From assembly GCA_013076295.1 (NCBI GenBank), contig RQOL01000828.1, positions 4,213,219 through 4,277,218 of the forward strand: a stretch of 64,000 nt of DNA, given 5' to 3'. Numbering within the stretch: position 1 is the stretch's first letter; every line of letters starts with the position of its first letter. The translations under genes were made by a program, and so were the position numbers. The notes under the pieces are model-generated. The model saw only the letters and a list, made by a program, of their open reading frames with translations, did no database searches and was not told the origin of the DNA. Origin of the DNA: Sanderia malayensis (lineage: Eukaryota > Cnidaria > Scyphozoa > Semaeostomeae > Pelagiidae). This document shows, one piece after another, positions 1 to 12,600 of the stretch.

Positions 1-201
1 TGTGTGTAATCCACTGTAACTAACTATCAAAGCATGCTGTGTTTCTGGTAAGCATGGGATTTGATTTAAATCAAATCATTAGACTTGAAACTCAATCCTA
101 TCTCTGACTCAAATTCTAATTCAATTCTCCATTTCAAATCTCTTACATCTCCAATCGACATATGTATATATTGCAACTATTTCTGTTTTCGTCTCTCAAA
201 G

Positions 202-428
202 GGTCGCACAAAGGAACAGGAATTGAGCCATTGCGATGGAAAGTCCCTACGAAGCTGCAGTCAACATATGAGTTATGCGGATGCAAGCACACAAAATGTG
301 CGCCGCTCTGCGATGCATCACATACCAGCATCCCATTGCAAGTGCGGAGGAGGCAGGAGGAATGCAAAGAGGAGCATCCAAACAGCTGTAAACTATGTAC
401 CGGTTGCGGATGGACCCCTGAATGGTAG
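202..428 (+). CDS. CISD3: CISD3-like CDGSH iron-sulfur protein, last exon (5' part outside window)
   Basis: Two-CDGSH mitochondrial proteins of the CISD3 (MiNT) type bind a 2Fe-2S cluster in each C-x-C...C-D-x-x-H motif. The exon opens in phase 1 with the end of a first CDGSH motif (G-SHKGTG, the G split by the intron). It continues through EPLRWKVP, then a second motif CGCKHTKCAPLCDASH (three Cys and one His in the right places, with DAS replacing the usual DGS/DGT). Stop is TGA at 426-428. The acceptor is the AG at 200-201 after a T-rich stretch. The tail after the second motif (about 30 residues, four further Cys) is longer than in vertebrate CISD3, an oddity worth noting. The gene runs tail to tail with the USP gene. 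Only the C-terminal exon is in the window, so the N-terminal transit peptide cannot be checked. Confidence 0.8.
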
Positions 429-563
429 TGATATGTACTATCGCGCTACTTCTGTATTGGTGATCTATATACTATGTGCTTACCCTCACTACTGGACTAT
501 TGCCTACTGGTGTACATGCCATTGAACTATTGCTTTCTATATCGCTCTGAAATGTGTGGCTTC

Positions 564-569
564 AATAAA
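564..569 (+). promoter_or_regulatory. polyadenylation signal of the CISD3-like gene
   Basis: AATAAA (followed by an overlapping second AATAAA) about 135 bp after the CISD3-like stop codon; the next gene is on the other strand. Confidence 0.55.
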
Positions 570-686
570 TAAAAGCGTGTGTTTTGAAACAGTTAGAAGT
601 ATAGATATAGTTTAGAGTCCTTATTTCGTTTTGTGAAATTGAAATCATCCTAACAATATAATATTATACAATACCCTAATTTAACA

Positions 687-3600
687 TTATTTATCAGACT
701 GGTCTGTTAATTCTACATCGCTATCTACGTGTTTGTTACCATTTGGTTTCTCATCTTCTTTCGGCTTTTTGTTGATTTTTAATTCAGGCCCCCCGCCGTA
801 CCTCATTTCAAAAAAATTCCAAGTTTCTTCTGACACCAAACCATGATTTGAATCTGAAACAAACATTTCAAAACTATAATCCAAAGTGTTTGCGTTCAGC
901 GCATCAAATGAATATATAACAAAAACACTTTTCAACGGTGTTTGCAAAACTCCTCTTATTATTATTATTATAACAATAAATATAATTTTTAAATAACTTA
1001 AACCGTGCAAAGGAAGTAATGACATCTAAGTCAAAAATTATACTTCAAAACTATGCAGGGCTCTTTTCATCGTAAATAGAACTACAGTCTAATTTTGGAA
1101 TTTAGAACCTTGAGGAGAGGAAGTTTTTGTTTTAAAATGTAGGCGACGACCAAAAAAACAGATATATATTCAAGTGTTCAGTTACACAAAATGAAAAATC
1201 CGATGAGAAAACAATATTTGCAGAATTATTTGAGCCAAACAGTGAAAATGTAAAAACTAGTTCACACTTTGATTTTAGGGTGGGCGCTTATTGGAGGGGG
1301 ACGGTTAAAAGAGGGTGGGCGCTAATTAAAGGAAATACGGTGCATCTGTTTTTTTGGTCGTCGCCTTCTACAATTTTAAATTTATTACTGCATTTCGTTT
1401 TCACTCTGGTTTATCTGTTCAATAATTGTCACAGCAAGAATAGAAGTGATTGATTTCCGAGATACTTCTATAGAATAAAGATACTTCTTTCATTGTATGA
1501 AAGAAGTACCTCTCGTAACGTCGGACTCATAAACACTCCTGTTCCTGACATGATAAACTTTTATTCTTACTCTGACGATCACTCAATGTTATGACCATTG
1601 CACCGAGGAAAATTGCTCTATGGGGTAGTTCAAAACAATGTCAGGATTTCACAAGCAGCACTTTAAACTGGAAAATCATTAAGGGGTTCGTTTTGCTAGG
1701 ATTTTACTGAAGAAACAAGCGTACAGACAGCGTGCAATAGAGAACATAGGTCTATCACCTTCTTTTACGTTAATTTGATCAGCATTCTTTTCTATGATAT
1801 CCGAATTATCAATCGGTCCTGGAGGATCTAAGATTGAAACGACACCGATACAGCAAGAAATGGAATCGTAATACAATATATCAAGCATGGTAGTGAGTAG
1901 AAAATCAAAGCAAATAGAAGACTGACCTGTGATGAAGAGATGGAGGAATGAGAAACATAGAAATATTGTCCATGCTATCATAAATCGTGTATATTTACCC
2001 AATTGCTCTCCTTTGGTGAACGAATCCCACTGCTTATACCAAGCAATACTCAGGCAATAGGCCATCTCTGGGTTGGGATCTTTTTGAAAATCTTCATTTA
2101 ACTGCAGAAAATAACAGTCGAGAATAATTAGGTTGGTATAAAACACAGAATAGCAGAACAGTACGTATCAAAATACAATTGAACGTAAAGCTATTCTGGT
2201 CTATATAGGCTGATTGGTCCATAAATTTATGTTGTTGCTGAAAATACTGAAGAATTCCATGTATAATATATGTGAAATAGAGTTTACCTCCCTAAATCTC
2301 TTTGACTCAAAATCGCGTCTTTTTGCAAGTTCCTTGAGAAAAGAATGATAAATTGTAATGAACAAAATAACATTTTATAATGTTTGTATCTAGAATAAAA
2401 ACAACTATTCTTGAGCTTGGTACTTAATTTTCTTGTCAGCTTGTTGTGAAAACGCTTATGATAATAAACACAACAAGAACAATATAAATTCTCCATACCT
2501 TGCAAGCAATGCATTCGCTTAATGACGTTACTTCCGGCCCTCCTCCAAACCTAAAAAGAACAATGAAACATCATTCGATGATGATGACGTATGCTACTTC
2601 AATTCTGAGTCTGAGATGGATAAATGAAAACATAGTTAAGGCAGCGAGAACGATTCTCTTTCCAATCAGTGTGCAGTATTGAGGACTCGGCGCTGGAAAA
2701 AGATCGGTACTACCTTGAATGGAGAAATTTCCAAAGATCTCGTGGAATTAAGTTGAAAAACTTTTTGATTCGTGGCAACATATCAGGAGAGACATCTGAG
2801 AGACAAAAAGGTAAAAAATTAAATAAGAAACCTTAAAAATAAATAGAAACTGCAAAAAGAGTAGATTTGATACTTAATAATATGAACAAGGTGTAGATAA
2901 GCTGTACTCACCGCCGTGAGGACACAAGAAATCATAGTTCGATATTTCGCCTAAAATAAACAATGAATTAGCCAATTAACAAACACGCTGCAACATATTC
3001 ATACGACCAGATAATTAATCAACTTTGTCCACAGTTTCACCCGTCTAGTACAACGAAGTATAATGAGCTTCCACGTTGATTTTCGAGACAATACGGGGGT
3101 AATGTAACGTGAATTGATCGCTCACCCGGTTCACAACACGTTTCGAATCTTGTCAGCCATTCCTTCGACACAAACACGCCATCTTTTACGCCCTTCAACA
3201 AAAAAAAATGAAATTCAGCGGTGTTACCCCCGTCAGCATATAGCAATTGATACAGGTCTACTAGTTAGTGCAGGGGGTGTTGGCCGAACAACATCTGATC
3301 GGAAGAAATAGAATTCTCATACGTACCGATAAGTTCACCTTTTCTCGCGCGTGCGCACGATAATGCATCTGATCGGCTAGTGATCGTTTTCTACGAAAAG
3401 AAAAACGTCATGCAAGGTCATCGAAGGTTATAGAATAATGTCAAAGGTCGTAGGATGTCAAAGGTCGTAGAAGAATATCAAAGGACATAGAAGGACCTCA
3501 AAGGCTCAAGGATATCAAAAGTGGCAAAGAGATACCAACGGTCATAGAATAGAATTAAGCGTTATAGATAGATTTCGAAGGTAACATACGGAGTTCAAGT

Positions 3601-6600
3601 GTCATCAAAGGTCAGAGAGGGTCATCAAAGATCATATAAGGATATCAAAAGTTACAGAGGGTCATCAAAAGTTACAGAGGGTCATCAAAAATCATGAAAG
3701 GATATCAAAGGTCACAGAAAGTCATCAAAGGTCATGGAAGAATATCAAAGGTCATCCTTGATTAAATGTGAAATGGGGCCTCGATATAATAATAAAACAC
3801 AAAATATTCCAATAAATCAGCAATTCATTTCAATAACAGCGAAAACAGCAATTCGTGGCCAAGGTTCGTTCATAAATTAGAGGTATGAAAAGACTCACGT
3901 ATAAAATAAACAGTAGGCTTCCGTATTCTCAACGTCATACTCTGAAGTTTCTGTTACGAATGAATCGTTGAATTCATACCATTTGTTGTTGACGCAGTTT
4001 TTCGCATAGGCCACGTAATGTCCACCTTGCAAAACAAAGGAATTGATGAAATTCGTATCATTACTAAAGCATGGAATATCGAGCAATGGAATCTTGGAAT
4101 TATGGAATATGGAATGGAATGCCTTACTTCCAACAGTTCCGTAGTGTGTGATCACAGCACAAAGGTCATAAATTGTACACTGTGATGTGCAGTCTACAAA
4201 ATCAAATCGAAACACGAAATTAAAATGCATATAAATAAGCAATATAAAAATTCGTATGCTGTAACAATATCATAAGTCGAAGAAGGGTGTGAGAGGTAAT
4301 GAAAGATAAAGAGACCAGAAGGTTAGTCGTCAGTTGACTGTAGATTTTTGCATTAGGTAATGTTAAAGACTCTAGATTCTAGCTTTATATTCCAAGTATT
4401 TATAGTAGAGACACTGGGTAGGGTTTATTTTCTACAGGAAACTATGAGGAACAAGAATATCGAAAAATATTTGAACATTTAGTGAAATCATGACCTTGAG
4501 TGCTGAAACTAGAAGGTTAGTCGTCAGTTGACTGTAGTTTTTTGCTTTATTTAATGCTAAAGTCGTTAGATTCTTTACATTCCAAGTGTTTATGGTAGAG
4601 ACATTGGATAATGAAAGATAAAGAGAAGCTTAAGAAGGTGTGTGAGTGGATAGAAGTACGTGAAGGCATAAGAGTAGGATATGGGATAAATAGCTTGACA
4701 AAGGATATGATGCAAAAGGCTCCATGGAAAACGATGCAAAAGACAAGTAACAGGTATCAATTCCCCGGCGTGGAAGAAGTACATGCTGACGATGAGAATA
4801 TACAGTCAAGTCAACTCTGTCTAATTGGAGCACCCTGGGGAAGCGTGAAAATATTGGAATTACATAAAAGTTCGAATTATAGAATTGGTTCAATTAGTGA
4901 TCCTTGAAGGGACAGAGAATTTCGTTCGAATTAGATAGAGTTCGAATTACACGAGTTCGGACTATGCAGATTTGACTGTAGAAGATAAGTAAGGTCATTA
5001 GAAGGGCTAGAAGGATGGCAGCAAAGGTATACTCTATTAAAGGTACGTATAAGAAAAGAGCTTGAATATTTTTGGTATACCTTGTCCTATAAAATTCCTT
5101 AAATCCAGTCCATTAACTGGGAACTTGACGAAGTTGTTGATTTTTGTGGAATATGACATTTCATGTCGAAATCTCTTTAAATGAATGCAGAGGGTCTGTA
5201 AACAAAAAAGCGTTTTGTATCATTTGGGCATCTACATATGTTGTTTTTAACTTGATTTATTTCACACATGTATCATACTTTAATAATCACCTCTGGCAGA
5301 GATAGGACTCGAAGGTACTTCACACCGTTCCGTAACCTTAAAGCAAAAAGAAAACTCAAATTTCCAAACGTTATCAAAAATGGTTTCATGATACAAGCAT
5401 AAATTATGGAAATACAAAATGCAGAAACAATTACACGCATTTTTTACAACAAACTAAATTCCAAAGTGATGCTCGTCTTAGTTGTCTTGCAATTTCAGCA
5501 CTCAAAGTTTCTCAAAAGTTTCTTAAACTGCAAAAATTTAAAAACTAACTTCGCATTTAAAAATAGGGAAAAAACTGACCAAAATTAATTTCAATGCGAC
5601 CTTGCTGTGCCAATTTCGATTACAATTGTTGCAAAGATAGATTTCACCAGTTCTCCTGAAATGGCCTTGCACTATATTTTCTTAATTTTTTCCATCTTGG
5701 GGGTCGGTTTTTTATGGACAGTTTCTTATAAAACAAAATGCGTGTATTTACAGTCTTCTTACTTGTTACATTTCTCGCAATTATACATATTGTCTCCTGC
5801 AAAGAAACCGAATTGCACGTTGAAAATGCGTCCCCACAGCACTACAGGAACAACTGACTGCGTAGGTATTGAATGGGGCATTCTTCAAAACAACAATGAT
5901 GATGATAATGATGATGCAATACCTTTTAATTCGTCTTTTGCAAAGAAGGCAGCTAAACAGTCTTGCAATGATACTTGCGGTCCAATAACCCAACTGGAAA
6001 ATAACATCGTTACATGAAATCGCAACATAGAAGGCTTATGGTGTTCTCAGAATAATTCGATTCAATAGGAGATTGCGTACCTTTTTAGCCATTCGTAGAT
6101 ACTGGAGAACCAGCCTCGTTCGTACGTTTCAGAAGGTAGTGACATAACGTGAGGTGTGGCACCGCTGTGAGTATGCAATTGCTGCAGATCATCTTTACCT
6201 GAGAGGAGAAAATCGTAAGCCCAGTTCACAAAGGGGAATTTCTAGCGTTTGGCTGTTAACGAAGCAGGAAATACGGACGCTCAGACATACCTGGAATTGG
6301 CAAAGAGAGATCTTGGAAGTTTTCTAATGTTGTTGAAATCTGAAATCAGAATGAAAAGAGTCAATGATGCAATGAAGGTAAAATTTAAAACAGTCAATAA
6401 AAAGTGTACTATAAAAAATATTGTACAATGTGTAGTAAGATCATTTGTTTATGGCCAAAGACATCTGGGATCTGAATATTAGCGGCTTCTCTGTGTAAGA
6501 AGCACCTTATTTTAGCATATTTTAGCATATTTTAACACATTAAAGCATATTTTAGCATACTTTAGCATATTTTAGCATACTTTAGGGTGTTTTATTTTGG

Positions 6601-9600
6601 CATGGGGTTCGTTTCATATTGATTCCACTGTAAATTTCACATCAACATACATACTCGATGACAAGCTGAACATTGTACTGAGCTTGTGAGCCTGCCATTG
6701 AAGACATCACTGATAATACTGTGATGTGTCGTTGCTGTATTCTCTACAAAATCACAAACAGAACAAGTGATGAAAATTAATTAACCCCAATGATAGCTGG
6801 ACTATTTCACCACAAGGTCATAGAACAATTAGAAAGAAAGATATCAACGGCTGTAGAAGAATATTAAAGACTTTAGAAGGATATCAAAGGTTGAAGAAGA
6901 ATATTAAAGACGTTAGAAAGATATCAAGGGTTGAAGAAGAATATTAAAGACGTTAGAAAGATATCAAAGGTTGTGAAAAAATATTAAAGACTTTAGAAAG
7001 ACATCAACGGCTGTAGAAGAATATTAAAGACTTTAGAAGGATATCAAAAGTTGAAGAAGAATATTAAAGACTTTAGAAAGATATCAACGGCTGTAGAAAA
7101 ATATTAAAGACTTTAGAAGGATATCAAAGGTTCAAGAAGAATATTAAAGACTTTAGAAAGATATCAACGGCTGTAGAAGAATATTAAAGACTTTAGAAGG
7201 ATATCAAAGGTTGAAGAAGAATATTAAAGACTTTAGAAAGATATCAACGGCTGTAGAAGAATATTAAAGACTTTAGAAGGATATCAAAGGTTGAAGAAGA
7301 ATATTAAAGACTTTAGAAAGATATCAACGGCTGTAGAAGAATATTAAAGACTTTAGAAGGATATCAAACGTTGAAGAGGAATATTAAAGACTTTAGAAAG
7401 ATATCAAGGGTTGAAGAAGAATATTAAAGACGTTAGAAAGATATCAAGGGTTGCAGAAGAATATTAAAGACTTTAGAAGGATATCAAAGGTTGAAGAAGA
7501 ATATTAAAGACGTTAGAGAAAGATATCAAGGGTTGAAGGAGAATATTAAACACTTTAGAAAGATATCAAGGGTTGCAGAAGAATATTAAAGACTTTAGAA
7601 GGATATCAAAGGTTGAAGAAAAATATTAAAGACGTTAGAAAGACATCAAGGGTTGAAGAAGAATATTAAAGACGTTAGAAAGATATCAAGGGTTGCAGAA
7701 GAATATTAAAGACTTTAGAAGGATATCAAAGGTTGAAGAAGAATATTAAAGACGTTAGAAAGATATCAAGGGTTGAAGAAGAATATCAAAGACGTTAGAA
7801 AGATATCAAAGGTTGAAGAAGAATATTAAAGACGTTAGAATAATATCAAGGGTTGAAGAAGAATAATAAAGACTTTAGAAAGATATCAACGGCTGTAGAA
7901 GAATATTAAAGACTTTAGAAGGATATCAAAGGTTGCAGAAGAATATTAAAGACTTTAGAAAGATATCAACGGCTGTAGAAGAATATTAAAGACTTTAGAA
8001 GGATATCAAAGGTTGAAGAAGAATATTAAAGACGTTAGAAAGATACCAAGGGTTGAAGAAGAATATTAAAGACGTTAGAAAGATATCAAAGGTTGTGAAA
8101 AAATATTAAAGACTTTAGAAAGATATCAAAGGTTGTGAAAAAATATTAAAGACTTTAGAAAGATATCAAAGGTTGTAGAAGAATATTAAAGACTTTAGAA
8201 GGATATCAAAGGTTGAAGAAGAATATTAAAGACGTTAGAAAGATATCCAGGGTTGAAGAAGAATATTAAAGACGTTAGAAAGATATCAAGGGTTGCAGAA
8301 GAATATTAAAGACTTTAGAAGGATATCAAAGGTTGAAGAAGAATATTAAAGACGCTAGAGAAAGATATCAAGGGTTGAAGAAGAATATTAAAGACGTTAG
8401 AAAGATATCAAGGGTTGCAGAAGAATATTAAAGACTTTAGAAGGATATCAAAGGTTGAAGAAGAATATTAAAGACTTTAGAAAGATATCAACGGCTGTAG
8501 AAGAATATTAAAGACTTTAGAAGGATATCAAAGGTTGCAGAAGAATATTAAAGACTTTAGAAAGATATCAACGGCTGTAGAAGAATATTAAAGACTTTAG
8601 AAGGATATCAAAGGTTGAAGAAGAATATTAAAGACGTTAGAAAGATACCAAGGGTTGAAGAAGAATATTAAAGACGTTAGAAAGATATCAAAGGTTGTGA
8701 AAAAATATTAAAGACTTTAGAAAGATATCAAAGGTTGTGAAAAAATATTAAAGACTTTAGAAAGATATCAAAGGTTGTAGAAGAATATTAAAGACTTTAG
8801 AAGGATATCAAAGGTTGAAGAAGAATATTAAAGACGTTAGAAAGATATCAAGGGTTGAAGAAGAATATTAAAGACGTTAGAAAGATATCAAGGGTTGCAG
8901 AAGAATATTAAAGACTTTAGAAGGATATCAAAGGTTGAAGAAGAATATTAAAGACGTTAGAGAAAGATATCAAGGGTTGAAGAAGAATATTAAAGACGTT
9001 AGAAAGATATCAAGGGTTGCAGAAGAATATTAAAGACTTTAGAAGGATATCAAAGGTTGAAGAAGAATATTAAAGACGTTAGAAAGATATCAAGGGTTGA
9101 AGAAGAATATTAAAGACGTTAGAAAGATATCAAAGGTTGTGAAAAAATATTAAAGACTTTAGAAAGATATCAAAGGTTGTAAAAAAATATTAAAGACTTT
9201 AGAAAGATATCAAAGGTTGTAGAAGAATATTAAAGACTTTAGAAGGATATCAAAGGTTGAAGAAGAATATTAAAGACGTTAGAAAGATATCAAGGGTTGA
9301 AGAAAAATATTAAAGACGTTAGAAAGATATCAAGGGTTGCAGAAGAATATTAAAGACTTTAGAAGGATATCAAAGGTTGAAGAAGAATATTAAAGACGTT
9401 GGAGAAAGATATCAAGGGTTGAAGAAGAATATTAAAGACGTTAGAAAGATATCAAGGGTTGCAGAAGAATATTAAAGACCTTAGAAGGATATCAAAGGTT
9501 GAAGAAGAATATTAAAGACGTTAGAAAGACATCAAGGGTTGAAGAAGAATATTAAAGACGTTAGAAAGATATCAAGGGTTGCAGAAGAATATTAAAGACT

Positions 9601-12600
9601 TTAGAAGGATATCAAAGGTTGAAGAAGAATATTAAAGACGTTAGAAAGATATCAAGGGTTGAAGAAGAATATTAAAGACGTTAGAAAGATATCAACGGCT
9701 GTAGAAGAATATTAAAGACTTTAGAAGGATATCAAAGGTTGAAGAAGAATATTAAAGACGTTAGAAAGATGTCAACGGCTGTAGAAGAATATTAAAGACT
9801 TTAGAAGGATATCAAAGGTTGAAGAAGAATATTAAAGACGTTAGAATAATATCAAGGGTTGAAGAAGAATATTAAAGACGTTAGAAAGATATCAAGGGTT
9901 GCAGAAGAACACCAAGGGCTGTATAAAAATATCAATATCAGAATTAAAAAAAAAAACATTTTACCTTCAGCAGAGTTACTTCCAGCAAGCAGCTTTTTAT
10001 TATTACGATTATGATTACTTTTTTGACTGCATGTTGATTTCATCGATGGCGATGTCATGACTGGTCGTTTGAGCTCCTCGTGTAACCGATCCATTAGACA
10101 TCTCAGGAATTCTTGCGAGTCCTGTTGGAATAAACGATGCATGGGTCACGCTAATGTCAGCCTGTGTATATCAAATTCAGGGAATGAATATCAAACGCGT
10201 GAATAGATATCAAAGGTAATAGAAAATAACAATGGTTGTAGAGGAAAAACAAATGTAATAGAAGGACATAGAGAGTATTAGACAAGTAGCAAAGGTTGTA
10301 GAAGAGTATTGGGAATGGTAGAAGGGGTTCAAGAGTTAGAAGAGGGTATCAAGGGTTGCAGAAGGGCATCGGGTGTTGTAGGAGGGGTTTGAGAGTTGGA
10401 AGGGAGTAGTAAGGGTTGCAGAAGGGCATCAGGTGTTGTAGGAGGGGTTTGAGAGTTGGAAGGGAGTAGTAAGGGTTGCAGAAGGGCATCGGGTGTTGTA
10501 AGAGGGGTTTGAGAGTTGGAAGGGAGTAGTAAGGGTTGCAGAAGGGCATCGGGTGTTTTAGGAGGGTTTGAGAGTTAGAAGGGGTAGTAAGAGTTGTAGA
10601 AGGGCATCGGGAGATGTAGGAGGGGTTCAAGAGTTGGAAGGGGGTATCAATGGTTGTAGAAGAGTATCGGGAGTTGTAGAAAAGGCTCGAGAGCTGGAAG
10701 GGGGTAGTAAGAGTTGTAGAAGGGTATCGGGAGATGTAGGAGGGGTTTGAGAGTTGGAAGGGGTAGTAAGAGTTGTAGAAGAGTATCAAAGGTCATGGAG
10801 TCAATGCGTCTGCAAAGTATAAAGAAGAGTCAAGAGTAAACACGACGACGTGAGATGAGATGTGTTACAATGGTATATGAAAAGATAGAAAGGGTTCAAG
10901 ACTTATCCATTAATTATGGTACAAACATACCTGCTGACTGTAGCCTCTGAATTGTGGATAGGCAATTCGAAAACTTCTCGCGAGTGCAGTCGGTGAAACA
11001 AATCGTTCTCTGAAAAATGCAATACAAACAGGTTAAATGACAATTCCAGTTCAGAGGCATGAAGTAGCAATTACTCTAGAATGTAGTTGCGAATTCACAT
11101 GCATACAGTGCATAGCACACTGTAAACCTCATAGAGAGGGGGTTTGTAAACATTATCGTTTAGCCTAACCTTTCTTCATCCCACATCGTGCTGATTAACT
11201 TGCGATATTCGACCACGACGTTGGGTTTCTCCTTAATCCCTGGCACGCTGAATTGCTCGCATTTCAGAAAGAATTGTGTCAATGCTGGGCTAAAAGAAAA
11301 ATTGACAAATTCCTTGGGACTTTGCTTCTAATAAGGAAATAGGAGTAGAAATAGAAAATTCAATTTCAGCAGCAATTGTTGAAACACGAAGAAGAAATCT
11401 ATCCACTTTTACTGCACTCTTTATAAAAAAAAACGTCTTCTCTTACCATTAAGAAGTGGTAAGAGACAACTCTCGACTCTCGCTATCTCGAACTTGCACA
11501 GGAAATGAAAATTTGTTCGACATAGCGGGAGTTCGAGATATCCAAACTAAATTACCCAATCAGAGAACGAGGGGAAATGGGAATCTGTTCGAAATAGCGA
11601 GTTGTTCGAGATAAATGAGTTCAAGGTAGCGAGATTCGACTGTACTACCTCTTACATCGTTCTACCAACTCTTATACCCTTATATTACCTCCTACACAGT
11701 TGCTCTATACACTATATACCATACAGCTACCTACCAAACCCAACCTAAATAAATCAATAAGCACTCACCAATTTGATAGAGACTGTATAGCGGAATTCAT
11801 GTAGCATGTATTGCCAAGGTTGGGCAGGCCACAGAGCCCTGAAAAGTATCAATAGACGAAACAATATTAGAGACTACAATAACATAATTATGTGTTCTAA
11901 ATAAACGTTTAATTGAAGATTTTCCAATACTTGCCCTTTGGTTTGAGATCCTCACTTAGGAATTCCATCTTATCAAGAAGAATTTGCTGTAATAAATACT
12001 TTGAATCTTTAGCTTGATTAATATACAGACAAACCAGTTATCGTGAGATTATGTGATAATTCAAAAAGTGTTATAAAAGCTCTATTAAGCCCAGCATGGG
12101 AGGCGGAGTTAGTGTTGGAGGTTTTTCGGAATGGGGCTTATTGGAAATGCAGGCTTAATAGAGAAGAGGCCTTAATAAAAGTTTTAAATAAATTTCAAAA
12201 ACATGTTTATGTAAAATAACTGCAAAATAGCTTTTATGAGCCTTAATGGTTTAATTGATGATAATTCTTCACAATTTCAAAACCAAGGGGGAAGCCTGGC
12301 AGAGAAGTGGCTTAATTTAAAATCTCATTTTGAAAATGGGCTTAATAGAGCCTTTACTGCATACGAAGGATGAAGTTGATGCCATGAGCCTCTAACCTCA
12401 GAATTTCTATTGCAAGTTAAACAAAAATTTTTTGGTTGTCCAGCAGGAAGCAAATATTGTGGTTGTTATCCTGATGAAAAAAATATATAGAATAAGTCAA
12501 AGATTTTCACTATTGACAAAGAACATGGCAAGGTATGTTTAGTTTCAGTGGTGTTATATGTACTTCATGCATCACGCTTTGACACCAATTGTGATGGCCT

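Noticed and set aside
85..525. 146-residue plus-strand ORF over the left edge
   Set aside because: Out of frame with the CDGSH motifs, which lie in the frame ending at 428.
6830..9912. Possible CRISPR array
   Set aside because: Monomers are contiguous 40-bp units without unique spacers, inside an intron of an animal gene.
10349..10789. 146-residue repetitive ORF on the minus strand
   Set aside because: Translation of the 60-bp minisatellite; the unit is a multiple of three.
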